From Taibaiella sp. (GTDB lineage: Bacteria > Bacteroidota > Bacteroidia > Chitinophagales > Chitinophagaceae): a DNA stretch of 64,000 bases. Numbering within the stretch: the first letter of the stretch is position 1; each line of letters starts with the position of its first letter. The notes below the pieces were generated by a model, which did no database searches, had not been told where the DNA came from, and saw only the letters and a program-made list of their open reading frames with translations. Shown here piece after piece: positions 25,766 through 33,851 of this stretch. The DNA is taken from assembly GCA_019638495.1 (NCBI GenBank), contig JAHBTQ010000010.1:1-64000 (forward strand), written 5' to 3'. The position numbers and the translations under genes are program-made.

Positions 25766-28700
25766 ATGAATAAAGCGCGTTCGTGGTTTGATGGATTCTG
25801 CACTCTGATGTTTAGGATGCAGGAGCAAAGTTATGTTGCCGGTCTAAGATGCTGCAATGTGGCGACCTTTGTCTTGGTGGCCGTGTTACTGCCGTCGATT
25901 TCTTTTTCCCAATCGAATATTGAAGTGTTCGGGCAAAACCGGATACAAGACCGGAAGTTCGACTGGAAGTATTTTGATACAAAGCATTTCAGGGTATATC
26001 ACTACGACAAGTCGGGTAGGGAGTTGGGGCGCTATGTGGCTGAGGAGTCTGAGTACGACATTTCTATCATCGAAAAGAAGATGGGGGGACAGTTCCCTCA
26101 GCGGTTCAACATCATCCTGTATAACACCTACGATGAATATCGCCAATGTAATGTGGGGCTCAAGGAAGAGAACCCGGTAATGGGCAATTCGCGTGCCGGG
26201 TCAGTGAAACTTGTAGACGATAAGCTTGTGGTTTACTTTACCGGTCAGCATGCCGACCTGAGGCACCAGATACGTTCAGGAATGGCTACAGTGGTAATGC
26301 AGCGCATGGTGTATGGCGACGACCTGAAGAAGGCGGTTAAGAACGCGCTCCTGCTAAATTTACCGCAATGGGTTACTGAGGGATATATAGCCTACCTCGT
26401 AGATGGCTGGGACCAGAAGAGTAACAGTGAATGGAAGGGTATGCTGGATGCTAATCCGAAAAAAGGGTTTTACGAGTTTGCTGAAGAAAACCCTGAGCTT
26501 GCAGGTAAGGCTTTCTGGAAGTTTGTTCATGCCAAGTTTGGCATGAACACCGTAAAGAGCTTGCTTTATAGCATGCAGCAGAAGACGAGTCTTAATAAGG
26601 CCGTGAAGGAGCCGGCTAACCTGAATATGAAGGTGACGAAGGCTTACGACTCCTGCATCAATTTTTATAAGAATACCTATGCTGCGGATGCAAAGTTTCA
26701 GGATAGGGTAGATAGTGCAAACGGCGTTACCTTCATAAAAGTGCCGCGGGACAACAGCGAGCTTCGCAATATTCGTGTGTCACCTGCAGGAACGGATCTG
26801 GCATATGTTTCCTGGAAAAACGGCCGCTATCAGATATGCACACAAAAGACAGGCGGTGCGTCGCCGGTAACGGTCCTGCTGGAGGGTGGCAAGCGCGACC
26901 TTACAGAGCAAACAGACCCTAACTATCCCATGCTTTGCTGGTCTATAACGGGTAGCAAGCTGGCTATCATGTACCGGAGGAAGAAGGAAGTTTACCTGCG
27001 CATATACAATAATAAGCGTGGCCGAATAGAGACGCACAAGATACCACCTAACCGTTTTGATCGTGTTCTGTCAATGACCTTTACGCAGGATGATGATAAG
27101 CTTGTTTTCTCTGCCATTAAGAAGAGCCAGACAGACTTGTACCTTTTTAATATTAAGGGTAGTAAGATGACGAATATCACCGACGATGCCTGGGATGATA
27201 TTTCTCCATCGTTCGTGAGCGGCGGGGCGCGCACAGGTATCGTTTTCTTGTCTAACAGGCCTCAGCCCGATATGAAAGTGCCAGTGGGGGTAAATGAGCT
27301 CCCCGCCGGGCCGCTAAATGTATTCTTCTACAATACGGTAACCGAAAGTTCGGAGTTGCTTCAATGCTCTAATGTGAAAGTGGGCCATATCTCGCAGCCT
27401 GTGCAATACGGTGCTGAGGGTTTTGCCTACCTGCACGATAGCAATGGTGTAAACAACAGGTACGTTGTGCAGTTTGCCAGGACGGTAGACAATAAAGATT
27501 CAGCTTATGCACTTCCGGTCACAAACTACAGCACCAGCATCATCAGGCATCAGTACAATGCCGTGGCGGGCGACATGAGCGATGTGGTGCAGCAGGGTAA
27601 TAGATTTGTAGTCTATTTTCATGATGTGGAAGACCTTGGAGACACGATCAAGACTCGACGCCTGCATCCCACCACGCTCTCCTCAGAGCACGTGGATATT
27701 GCCCCACCTAAAAGCCCGATAGTAGCGCCGAAAACGGAAGAAGTAAAAAAGCCCGCGGCGGAGCCAGCTCCAAGATTCCCCGGCAGATTTGCGAATGAAG
27801 AAGAGGAGCAACGCAAGCCCGAGATAAAGGGAGGAAATGTGTTTCAAAGCGAGTTCACTGACAATGAGCCGCCTGCGCGGAAGCGTGCAAAGCGCCCACT
27901 TATTACAGAGGAGGATGATGAGAAGATAGAAGAGGCATCGGCTGCAGATAGTTCAGTGCTTACTGAGATAACGGATAGTGCGTACCTGAAGATGAAGCCT
28001 TCTCGGTACAGGAAGAGCTTTAAACCGGATTACCTCTCTGCAAAGCTGGATAACAGTATACTCTTTAATCAATACCAATCCATTGCGGCAAATGGCGGTC
28101 AGTTCCAGAACCCCACCCTGGGAGCCCTTACCACTATCAGCCTTAACGAGCTAATGGAGAATCAGCGAATAACGGCAGGATTCCAATTGCCTCTCCAGCT
28201 AAATTACTCTGCCTATTTCCTGCAGTACCAGAATTTTACCCGGCGATTTGACTGGGGTGGTTTTCTTTATCGTAAACAGACAAAAGAAAAAGAGAACGTC
28301 GGATACACTTCCGGTGGGGTGGTAATTTATCAGAAAGAGCAGTTGTTCCGTACCATGTCGGATATGGCGCAGCTCGATTTCGGTTATCCGCTCGATCGCC
28401 GTAAAGCGATCCGTCTGCATACCGCAGTTCGCGGAGACCGGTTCGTGCAGAAGATCACCGATACGCTGAGTCTTGCCATCGATTTTCCCAAGACAAATTA
28501 CTACACATCTGTTAGCAGGCTTGAGTTTGTATTCGACAACACCATTAGCCCGGCAACTAACATCTGGAAGGGTACCCGCTATAAGGTCTATAGTGAGTAT
28601 ATGTCTGGGCTCAACAACGGCAACAAGTATTGCTACAATGTGGGTGTAGACCTGCGGAACTATGAGAAGCTTTACAAGAATATGATATTGGCTACGCGTC

Positions 28701-29239
28701 TTGCCTATGCCCACTCTGAGGGAAACTACATGGTACAGTACCTGCTGGGAGGCGTGGACAACTGGATGCGTGGCGGAGCAGATGCTGTTACGCCTTATTC
28801 AGGGCCCAACTTCGGATTCCAGATGCTGGCCACCTCGCTTCGCGGCTATGACAAGTATGCGCGGGTAGGAAATAGCTTTGGTGTATTGTCGAATGAGGTG
28901 AGACTACCTATAGCCTCCACGTTTTTCAATCGCCCGGCACAATCGGCGTTGCTGAAGAACCTGCAGCTCGTGGCATTTGCTGATGCAGGATGTGCGTGGA
29001 AGGGTTGGCTGCCAAATCCTGACTCCTTATTCCAGACAACTACTTTCCCGCAGTATGCATCATCCGGAGGGCTAAACAATGTATTGCTCGAGTTCAGGAA
29101 AGATGCTGGCCTGGCTGTTGGCTATGGTGCAGGGATCAGAACAGCCTTGTTTGGCTATTTTGTCCGGTTCGACGTTGCATGGAACATTGAAGGAGACAAG
29201 AAACCAATGGCCTACTTTGCATTGGGTACCGATTTCTGA
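25766..29239 (+). CDS. Large periplasmic propeller / outer-membrane barrel protein (TolB-like)
   Basis: A 1157-residue protein with a signal peptide cut near SISFSQ (residues about 30-49). Residues about 50-290 resemble a peptidase-MA-like region (FRVYHYDKSGRELGRYVAEE), but no HExxH was seen. Residues about 310-640 show TolB-type propeller strands (SPAGTDLAYVSW, KLAIMYRRKKEVYL, DDDKLVFSAIKK, DISPSFVSGG). After a charged, proline-rich linker (about 660-770) come barrel strands to the C-terminal DVAWNIEGDKKPMAYFALGTDF, like Omp85/surface-antigen barrels. Family members in Bacteroidota are annotated as TolB precursors. The first ATG gives a long n-region; ATG 25808 or 25817 would be tighter. Confidence 0.78.
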   Translation: MNKARSWFDGFCTLMFRMQEQSYVAGLRCCNVATFVLVAVLLPSISFSQSNIEVFGQNRIQDRKFDWKYFDTKHFRVYHYDKSGRELGRYVAEESEYDISIIEKKMGGQFPQRFNIILYNTYDEYRQCNVGLKEENPVMGNSRAGSVKLVDDKLVVYFTGQHADLRHQIRSGMATVVMQRMVYGDDLKKAVKNALLLNLPQWVTEGYIAYLVDGWDQKSNSEWKGMLDANPKKGFYEFAEENPELAGKAFWKFVHAKFGMNTVKSLLYSMQQKTSLNKAVKEPANLNMKVTKAYDSCINFYKNTYAADAKFQDRVDSANGVTFIKVPRDNSELRNIRVSPAGTDLAYVSWKNGRYQICTQKTGGASPVTVLLEGGKRDLTEQTDPNYPMLCWSITGSKLAIMYRRKKEVYLRIYNNKRGRIETHKIPPNRFDRVLSMTFTQDDDKLVFSAIKKSQTDLYLFNIKGSKMTNITDDAWDDISPSFVSGGARTGIVFLSNRPQPDMKVPVGVNELPAGPLNVFFYNTVTESSELLQCSNVKVGHISQPVQYGAEGFAYLHDSNGVNNRYVVQFARTVDNKDSAYALPVTNYSTSIIRHQYNAVAGDMSDVVQQGNRFVVYFHDVEDLGDTIKTRRLHPTTLSSEHVDIAPPKSPIVAPKTEEVKKPAAEPAPRFPGRFANEEEEQRKPEIKGGNVFQSEFTDNEPPARKRAKRPLITEEDDEKIEEASAADSSVLTEITDSAYLKMKPSRYRKSFKPDYLSAKLDNSILFNQYQSIAANGGQFQNPTLGALTTISLNELMENQRITAGFQLPLQLNYSAYFLQYQNFTRRFDWGGFLYRKQTKEKENVGYTSGGVVIYQKEQLFRTMSDMAQLDFGYPLDRRKAIRLHTAVRGDRFVQKITDTLSLAIDFPKTNYYTSVSRLEFVFDNTISPATNIWKGTRYKVYSEYMSGLNNGNKYCYNVGVDLRNYEKLYKNMILATRLAYAHSEGNYMVQYLLGGVDNWMRGGADAVTPYSGPNFGFQMLATSLRGYDKYARVGNSFGVLSNEVRLPIASTFFNRPAQSALLKNLQLVAFADAGCAWKGWLPNPDSLFQTTTFPQYASSGGLNNVLLEFRKDAGLAVGYGAGIRTALFGYFVRFDVAWNIEGDKKPMAYFALGTDF

Positions 29240-29323
29240 TGACCACTACGCGTACTGCCCGATAGCCCTTCCTGATTTTTGTCTTACCTTACCTTCAGAT
29301 TTGCCTTTATCCGGTTTTTGAGG

Positions 29324-30559
29324 ATGAATAGCGTTGACAAAGCAGACATAATATTTGCCCGTTTTTTGTTGATGTGCCTGTTTATGCCGGCACATTTGCA
29401 GGTATTTGTCGTCATGGTTGCTGCACTCTGGTTCGTGTACAGAACGGTGCGTGTGGGCCAGCGACCGGCACGCAACGCACTTTTGTGGGCGCTATTTCTG
29501 GGAGGGGGATATTTCCTGTACCTGGCGGCAATTCCGCTAAGTCCACCGGAGTGGCGCCGCGAAGTAGGCCACCTTTGCGAGCGGCGTGTCTCTTTCCTGC
29601 TAATGCCTGTTTTATTTGCGGTAATGGCCCCCAGGTTTCGACAAGTGCTTATGGGGCAGCTTATGTACTTTGTATACGGTACGCTGGTGGCAAGCCTGGT
29701 GGTAAATGCTGCCTACGCATGGCACTACTTTCTGGCGCACGATCTTCCCGGCGGCCCCTCGCATGTTATCTACAGGATAGTGATAGAGCGTTTTACGGGC
29801 ATCCATCCCACGTACCTTTCCATGTATCTGTGCTTCTCTATAGGCATCACCATGGTATACCTGTCGGCATCTTCCTTCAGGCAGGCCGTTTGGAAATGGG
29901 GACTTATAGGGCTCATGCTTGCGATGATGCTGGCCATGTTTGCCAAGGCGCCACTTTTTGCCTTAGTGGTCCTAGCAATGATCATAGCCGTGGCGGAGCG
30001 CAGGAATCTCCGCAGATATAGATGGGGTTTTGCCGGGCTGGGAGGAGTCGTGGCGTTAGTCTACCTTTTTATTCCCTTCTTTCGCCAGCGTGCGGGGGAG
30101 ATGCTTGGCCTCTTTGGCGCAAGCAGGGATGCGCACATCACAGATAATTCTGTAAACGTCAGGAAGCTATTGTTAAATACCGACGCGGCTATGCTCAAAC
30201 ATCATTGGGTTGCAGGTGTGGGGCCCGGACGCTTGCTCAATGCACTCCATCAACGCTATTTTTTTCAATCTCTGTATCGTGGCTATTGGGTGGGCTATTT
30301 CGACCCGCATAGCCAGTATTTTTATGAGTGGCTTTCATTTGGCCTCATTGGTATAGCCTGCCTCATAACGGTGCTTGTGGTTCAACTTGTTAAGGCCGTT
30401 AGGCGACAGGATATCCTGCATTTGTGGCTTCTGGTCATCGTCATTGTTACCTTCTTTACGGAATCGTTACTGGCCAGGCAGCAGGGCGTGTTGTTCTATT
30501 CCATCTTCACATCCTTATTGTTCTTTGCCGGGCAGACTCGCCGTCAGGAAATGCGATAA
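29324..30559 (+). CDS. O-antigen ligase-family membrane protein (Wzy/WaaL)
   Basis: A 411-residue polytopic protein with about eleven hydrophobic segments. The large periplasmic loop contains GIHPTYLSMYLCFSIG and, later, HHWVAGVGPGRLLNALHQRY and FDPHSQYFYEWLSFGLIG, the conserved H/R region of Wzy_C-type O-antigen ligases and polymerases. These enzymes join or polymerise undecaprenyl-linked glycans at the periplasmic face. The ORF's earlier start (TTG at 29279) has no support; ATG 29324 is chosen. It overlaps the convergent dprA by 16 bases. It stands alone, away from the glycan genes at 53-61 kb. Confidence 0.85.
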   Translation: MNSVDKADIIFARFLLMCLFMPAHLQVFVVMVAALWFVYRTVRVGQRPARNALLWALFLGGGYFLYLAAIPLSPPEWRREVGHLCERRVSFLLMPVLFAVMAPRFRQVLMGQLMYFVYGTLVASLVVNAAYAWHYFLAHDLPGGPSHVIYRIVIERFTGIHPTYLSMYLCFSIGITMVYLSASSFRQAVWKWGLIGLMLAMMLAMFAKAPLFALVVLAMIIAVAERRNLRRYRWGFAGLGGVVALVYLFIPFFRQRAGEMLGLFGASRDAHITDNSVNVRKLLLNTDAAMLKHHWVAGVGPGRLLNALHQRYFFQSLYRGYWVGYFDPHSQYFYEWLSFGLIGIACLITVLVVQLVKAVRRQDILHLWLLVIVIVTFFTESLLARQQGVLFYSIFTSLLFFAGQTRRQEMR

Positions 30560-31668
30560 AACTTGCCGGGCATTGCCTTTACCAGGCCCTGCATTTCTAA
30601 TTGCAGCAGTGTGGCAGCCAATACGTTGCTGGCGAGCCCTGTGTGGTATAGCAGTTCATCGGCATGCGCATTTTCTTTGGTTTGCAGCATGTCAATGATA
30701 CTTTGCTCCGCAGCAGAGAGATTAAGGAAAAGCTGCTTTTGCACGGGTTTTTTCTTAGTTCCTGCGTCCCAACTCATCATGCGTATGATGTCATCGGCAC
30801 TCGTGACTAATGCCGCGAGGTTGATCTTGATAAGATCGTTACAGCCGGCGCTGCGTGCGTCATTTACCCTGCCCGGGAAAGCCGCGACTTCCCTGTTGTA
30901 GCCTGCGGCAAGCTTTGCTGTTATAAGCGCGCCACCGGAGTCGTGGCTCTCCACCACTACAGTTACATCGCTCATGCCGGCTACTATTCTATTGCGCATC
31001 GGGAAGTTGCCCCTGTCTGGTAGTGTACCTGACGGAAATTCAGTGAGCAATCCTCCGTTTTCCAGCATTTGTTGTGCCAGGCCCTTGTTAGTGAATGGAT
31101 AGATATTATCCAGCCCATGACCCAACACGCCTATTGTTGGTATGCCTTTTGCCACGCAGCGCTTGTGGGCTATGGCATCAATGCCAAGTGCAAGTCCGCT
31201 TACTATCGTCAGGTTTTCAGTCCCTGCCAATCCGTCCACCAGGTCTTCGGTCAGCTTCAGCCCGTAGTCGGTGTTTTTGCGTGTTCCTACCACAGCCACT
31301 ATCCGTTCACTGTTCAGCGGAACTGAACCGCGGTAGTATAGGACCAGGGGCGCATCTGCACACCGGGCCAGCCTGGTGGGGTAGGCTTCATCGTTTATGG
31401 AGTAGACGTTGATGTCTGTTTTTAGAACAAAATTCAGCTCTTTTTCGGCCGCTGAGAGAATCCCGGCATCGCGAAAGCTCCTGGCTTTCGTTTCCGTTAT
31501 GCCATCTACGGTCTTTAGCTCCTTTAAGGGAGTCCGGAAAATTTCTGCTGCTGACCCATAGCGTTCCAAAAGGGTTCTGCCAATGCGGGAACCCACGCCC
31601 GGAACCATAGTAAGGGCTATGCGGCGATGAATTTCATCATGTTGGGTTTCCGGTGCGGCGACAGACAT
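30544..31668 (-). CDS. dprA: DNA-processing protein DprA
   Basis: A 374-residue DprA that loads RecA onto incoming single-stranded DNA in natural transformation. An N-terminal helix-hairpin-helix region (VPGVGSRIGRTLLERYG) precedes the Rossmann domain with VVGTRKNTDYGLKL, VSGLALGIDAIAHK, GVLGHGLDNIYP and ESHDSGGALITA. A C-terminal winged helix (about residues 305-374: AAEQSIIDMLQ...YRIS) completes the usual three-part architecture. No other competence gene lies in the window. Monocistronic; the start codon at 31668 follows no clear -7 box. Confidence 0.94.
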   Translation of the reverse strand: MSVAAPETQHDEIHRRIALTMVPGVGSRIGRTLLERYGSAAEIFRTPLKELKTVDGITETKARSFRDAGILSAAEKELNFVLKTDINVYSINDEAYPTRLARCADAPLVLYYRGSVPLNSERIVAVVGTRKNTDYGLKLTEDLVDGLAGTENLTIVSGLALGIDAIAHKRCVAKGIPTIGVLGHGLDNIYPFTNKGLAQQMLENGGLLTEFPSGTLPDRGNFPMRNRIVAGMSDVTVVVESHDSGGALITAKLAAGYNREVAAFPGRVNDARSAGCNDLIKINLAALVTSADDIIRMMSWDAGTKKKPVQKQLFLNLSAAEQSIIDMLQTKENAHADELLYHTGLASNVLAATLLQLEMQGLVKAMPGKFYRIS

Positions 31669-31723
31669 TGGTATTATAACGTTTTACAAGCAATACGGGC
31701 GATGTGCATCAGTTTCTAAACAC

Positions 31724-31731
31724 TATCTTTG
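31724..31731 (+). promoter_or_regulatory. -7 promoter box of the DUF6438 gene
   Basis: TATCTTTG, 19 bases before the ATG at 31751, in the divergent gap with dprA. Confidence 0.55.
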
Positions 31732-31750
31732 ACCGCGTAAATTAGAAAAA

Positions 31751-32260
31751 ATGAAGAAAATCGTTCCCGTTATTTTGGTGGCAGTTATGGCATTTGTTGT
31801 CACTTCAGCGGCGGCCTGCACATTTATTTTTGGCAAGGGGAAGAAGAAGACCAGGGGTGCGAAAGGACTTACGTCAGTGGGCATCCATCACACAGTTTGC
31901 TTTGGCAAGTGTCCTGACTACAGAATAGAGGTAGACCGTGATGGTAATGTTACCTATACTTCCATGCGCTTTTGCGACGATACCGGTATCTTTAAAAAGA
32001 ATGTGGGTAAGGCAAAGGTGAAGTCCATCTTTGCGCTCTGTGAAAAATACAGGATCGATACTTGCCGCGAGATGTATGAGAATCAGATTCCTGATCTGCC
32101 GGGGCTGAACTTTACATTGAAATCGGGCAAAAAGAAGCAGATGATCTTCAATGCTAGTTTTGGGCCGATGTTCCTGCAGGAGATAGCTGCTGAGATCGAT
32201 GCGGTGGGTAAGAAGACCGACAATACCTGGAAAAAGGTGGGCATGCCTAAGCTCGACTAA
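31751..32260 (+). CDS. Exported DUF6438-domain protein
   Basis: A 169-residue protein with a signal peptide (VILVAVMAFVVTSAAAC; a cysteine just after AAA could make it a lipoprotein). The DUF6438 signature is HHTVCFGKCPDYRIEVDRDGNVTYTS, followed by FALCEKYRIDT and a closing PGLNFTLKSGKKKQM. It contains five cysteines in the mature part, so disulfides are likely. The function of the family is unknown. The gene ends at a perfect terminator shared with the ferredoxin gene. Confidence 0.83.
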   Translation: MKKIVPVILVAVMAFVVTSAAACTFIFGKGKKKTRGAKGLTSVGIHHTVCFGKCPDYRIEVDRDGNVTYTSMRFCDDTGIFKKNVGKAKVKSIFALCEKYRIDTCREMYENQIPDLPGLNFTLKSGKKKQMIFNASFGPMFLQEIAAEIDAVGKKTDNTWKKVGMPKLD

Positions 32261-32302
32261 GGTGCCGGCGATGAGTTTTGTAATCTAAGTACTGTATATA
32301 GA

Positions 32303-32326
32303 GAAGGCGGCCACGTGGCCGCCTTC
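32303..32326. terminator. Bidirectional terminator
   Basis: A perfect 12-base-arm palindrome (GAAGGCGGCCAC and its complement, no loop bases), followed on the plus strand by AATGTTTTTT. It lies between the convergent DUF6438 and ferredoxin genes. Confidence 0.8.
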
Positions 32327-32349
32327 AATGTTTTTTCTATACACCGATT

Positions 32350-32697
32350 TTACAGGTGCAACTTTTCTTTCTTTGCCAGCAATTCGTCTACCGTTTCCTG
32401 GTACATTTCGTCTGGTATGCAGCAGTCTACCGGGCATACAGCAGCACACTGAGGCTCGTCATGAAATCCCTGGCACTCGGTACATTTGTTAGCTGTGATA
32501 TAGTAGGTGTCTACTGCTATAGGTTGGTGACGCGCGGCAGCATCGGTTGTAGATCCGTCCATCAGTGTAAAGGCACCTTTTACTGATGTGCCATCCGATA
32601 TTGCCCATTCTACTCCGCCTTCATAGATCGCATTATTAGGGCATTCTGGTTCGCATGCGCCGCAGTTGATACACTCATCTGTTATTTTAATAGCCAT
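32350..32697 (-). CDS. Dicluster 4Fe-4S ferredoxin
   Basis: A 115-residue cytoplasmic electron carrier. The first cluster motif is C9-IN-C12-GA-C15-EPE-C19-P. The second is [23 protein letters not shown], where an eight-residue loop separates the second and third cysteines, as in the Azotobacter/Chlorobium-type YfhL-like ferredoxins. It passes low-potential electrons to an unidentified partner. It is divergent from an acyl-CoA reductase gene 95 bases away, a layout I recall from other Bacteroidota genomes. Confidence 0.92.
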   Translation of the reverse strand: MAIKITDECINCGACEPECPNNAIYEGGVEWAISDGTSVKGAFTLMDGSTTDAAARHQPIAVDTYYITANKCTECQGFHDEPQCAAVCPVDCCIPDEMYQETVDELLAKKEKLHL

Positions 32698-32730
32698 AGC
32701 TGGTCTTGTTTATTTGGAATAATTTCGCGC

Positions 32731-32738
32731 CAAAGGTA
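32731..32738 (-). promoter_or_regulatory. -7 promoter box of the ferredoxin gene
   Basis: Minus-strand TACCTTTG, 33 bases upstream of the ATG at 32697. Confidence 0.5.
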
Positions 32739-32791
32739 CAATTTCACGCAGAATAGCGCACTGAATCTTACATAGTAAAAAACGATTGAAA

Positions 32792-33796
32792 ATGACATCA
32801 AATCCATTGTCGCTGTCGGCACGTATAGAATTGTTAGATTCATTAGGTCGCTACATGCGCTCCGACGATGACCAGTGGCAGCAAGTGAAGCTACATGCAG
32901 CCCAGGCCAACCCGTGGTTTTCAACGGACCATGTGGAAGCGGCAGCCCATGGTATTGCAACGCAGTTCCTGGACGGGGCTTTGCTGGAAAAGTGGGTGAG
33001 CGGTTATGAGCAGTCAGGCTCACAGCGCACGGTGGGCATTGTGATGGCCGGAAATATTCCAATGGTGGGTTTTCATGATCTTTTATGTGGCTTCATCTCC
33101 GGGCATAACCTTTCATTAAAATTGTCGTCTAAAGACGAGGTGCTGATGAAGCATGTCGTGGCTAAGATGATAAGCCTGGGGCCCTCGCTGGAGGGCACAA
33201 TCTCCATCGCCGACAGGCTAACAGGAGCCGACGCCTACATTGCCACCGGCAGCAACAACACAGCCCGGTATTTTGAGCAATATTTTGGAAAGTACCCGCA
33301 CATCATTCGCAAGAACAGAACTTCTGTGGCTGTTCTGGACGGTAGCGAGACCGATGAGGAGTTGAAGGCCCTGGGAAGCGATATTTACCTGTATTATGGG
33401 CTGGGGTGCAGAAACGTGACGCAGATATGCGTGCCGCGTGGCTACGATTTTGAAAGGCTGCTTAATGCGCTGAAGGCATATAACAGCTACGCTGATTTCT
33501 CTAAGTACAAGAATAACTATGATTATCATCTTGCCATTTATCTGCTGAATAAGGTGCCATATATGAGCAATGAATCGCTGTTGCTGGTGGAGAATGAACT
33601 GCCGTTTTCTGCTGTGAGCGTGCTGCACTACAGGTACTATGATGGCAAGGACGAGCTAATGAAGAGCCTGGCGGAAAGTGAAGACATCCAGGCTGTCGTG
33701 GGGCATGGGGCTATCCCCTTTGGCGAGGCGCAGCGGCCCTCGCTCAGCGACTATGCCGATGGTGTGGATACGATGAAGTTTCTGACATCCCTTTAA
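32792..33796 (+). CDS. LuxC-like acyl-CoA reductase
   Basis: A 334-residue protein of the LuxC acyl-CoA/acyl-protein reductase family, an aldehyde-dehydrogenase-like fold that reduces fatty acyl thioesters to aldehydes with NADPH. Seen: VGIVMAGNIPMVGFHDLLCGFISGHN (nucleotide site), LKLSSKDEVLM, ATGSNNTARYFEQYF and YYGLGCRNVTQ, where the cysteine is the candidate nucleophile. A proper start is ATG 32792; the TTG two codons before it is not needed. It ends at a strong hairpin. No luciferase or LuxE-like gene is nearby, so a bioluminescence role is not implied. Confidence 0.87.
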   Translation: MTSNPLSLSARIELLDSLGRYMRSDDDQWQQVKLHAAQANPWFSTDHVEAAAHGIATQFLDGALLEKWVSGYEQSGSQRTVGIVMAGNIPMVGFHDLLCGFISGHNLSLKLSSKDEVLMKHVVAKMISLGPSLEGTISIADRLTGADAYIATGSNNTARYFEQYFGKYPHIIRKNRTSVAVLDGSETDEELKALGSDIYLYYGLGCRNVTQICVPRGYDFERLLNALKAYNSYADFSKYKNNYDYHLAIYLLNKVPYMSNESLLLVENELPFSAVSVLHYRYYDGKDELMKSLAESEDIQAVVGHGAIPFGEAQRPSLSDYADGVDTMKFLTSL

Positions 33797-33802
33797 AAAG
33801 AA

Positions 33803-33826
33803 AAGAGAGCGGCTTGCCGCTCTCTT
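33803..33826. terminator. Bidirectional terminator
   Basis: An 11-base stem, AAGAGAGCGGC against GCCGCTCTCTT with a two-base loop, preceded by an A-run on the left. It lies between the convergent LuxC-like and type B T9SS genes. Confidence 0.7.
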
Positions 33827-33851
33827 CTATGAATAGTCTTATTTGCTTCTT

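Noticed and set aside
32792-33796. A luminescence (lux) system because of the LuxC-like protein.
   Set aside because: No luxA, luxB, luxD or luxE-like gene is nearby, and LuxC-like reductases occur widely in non-luminous Bacteroidota.
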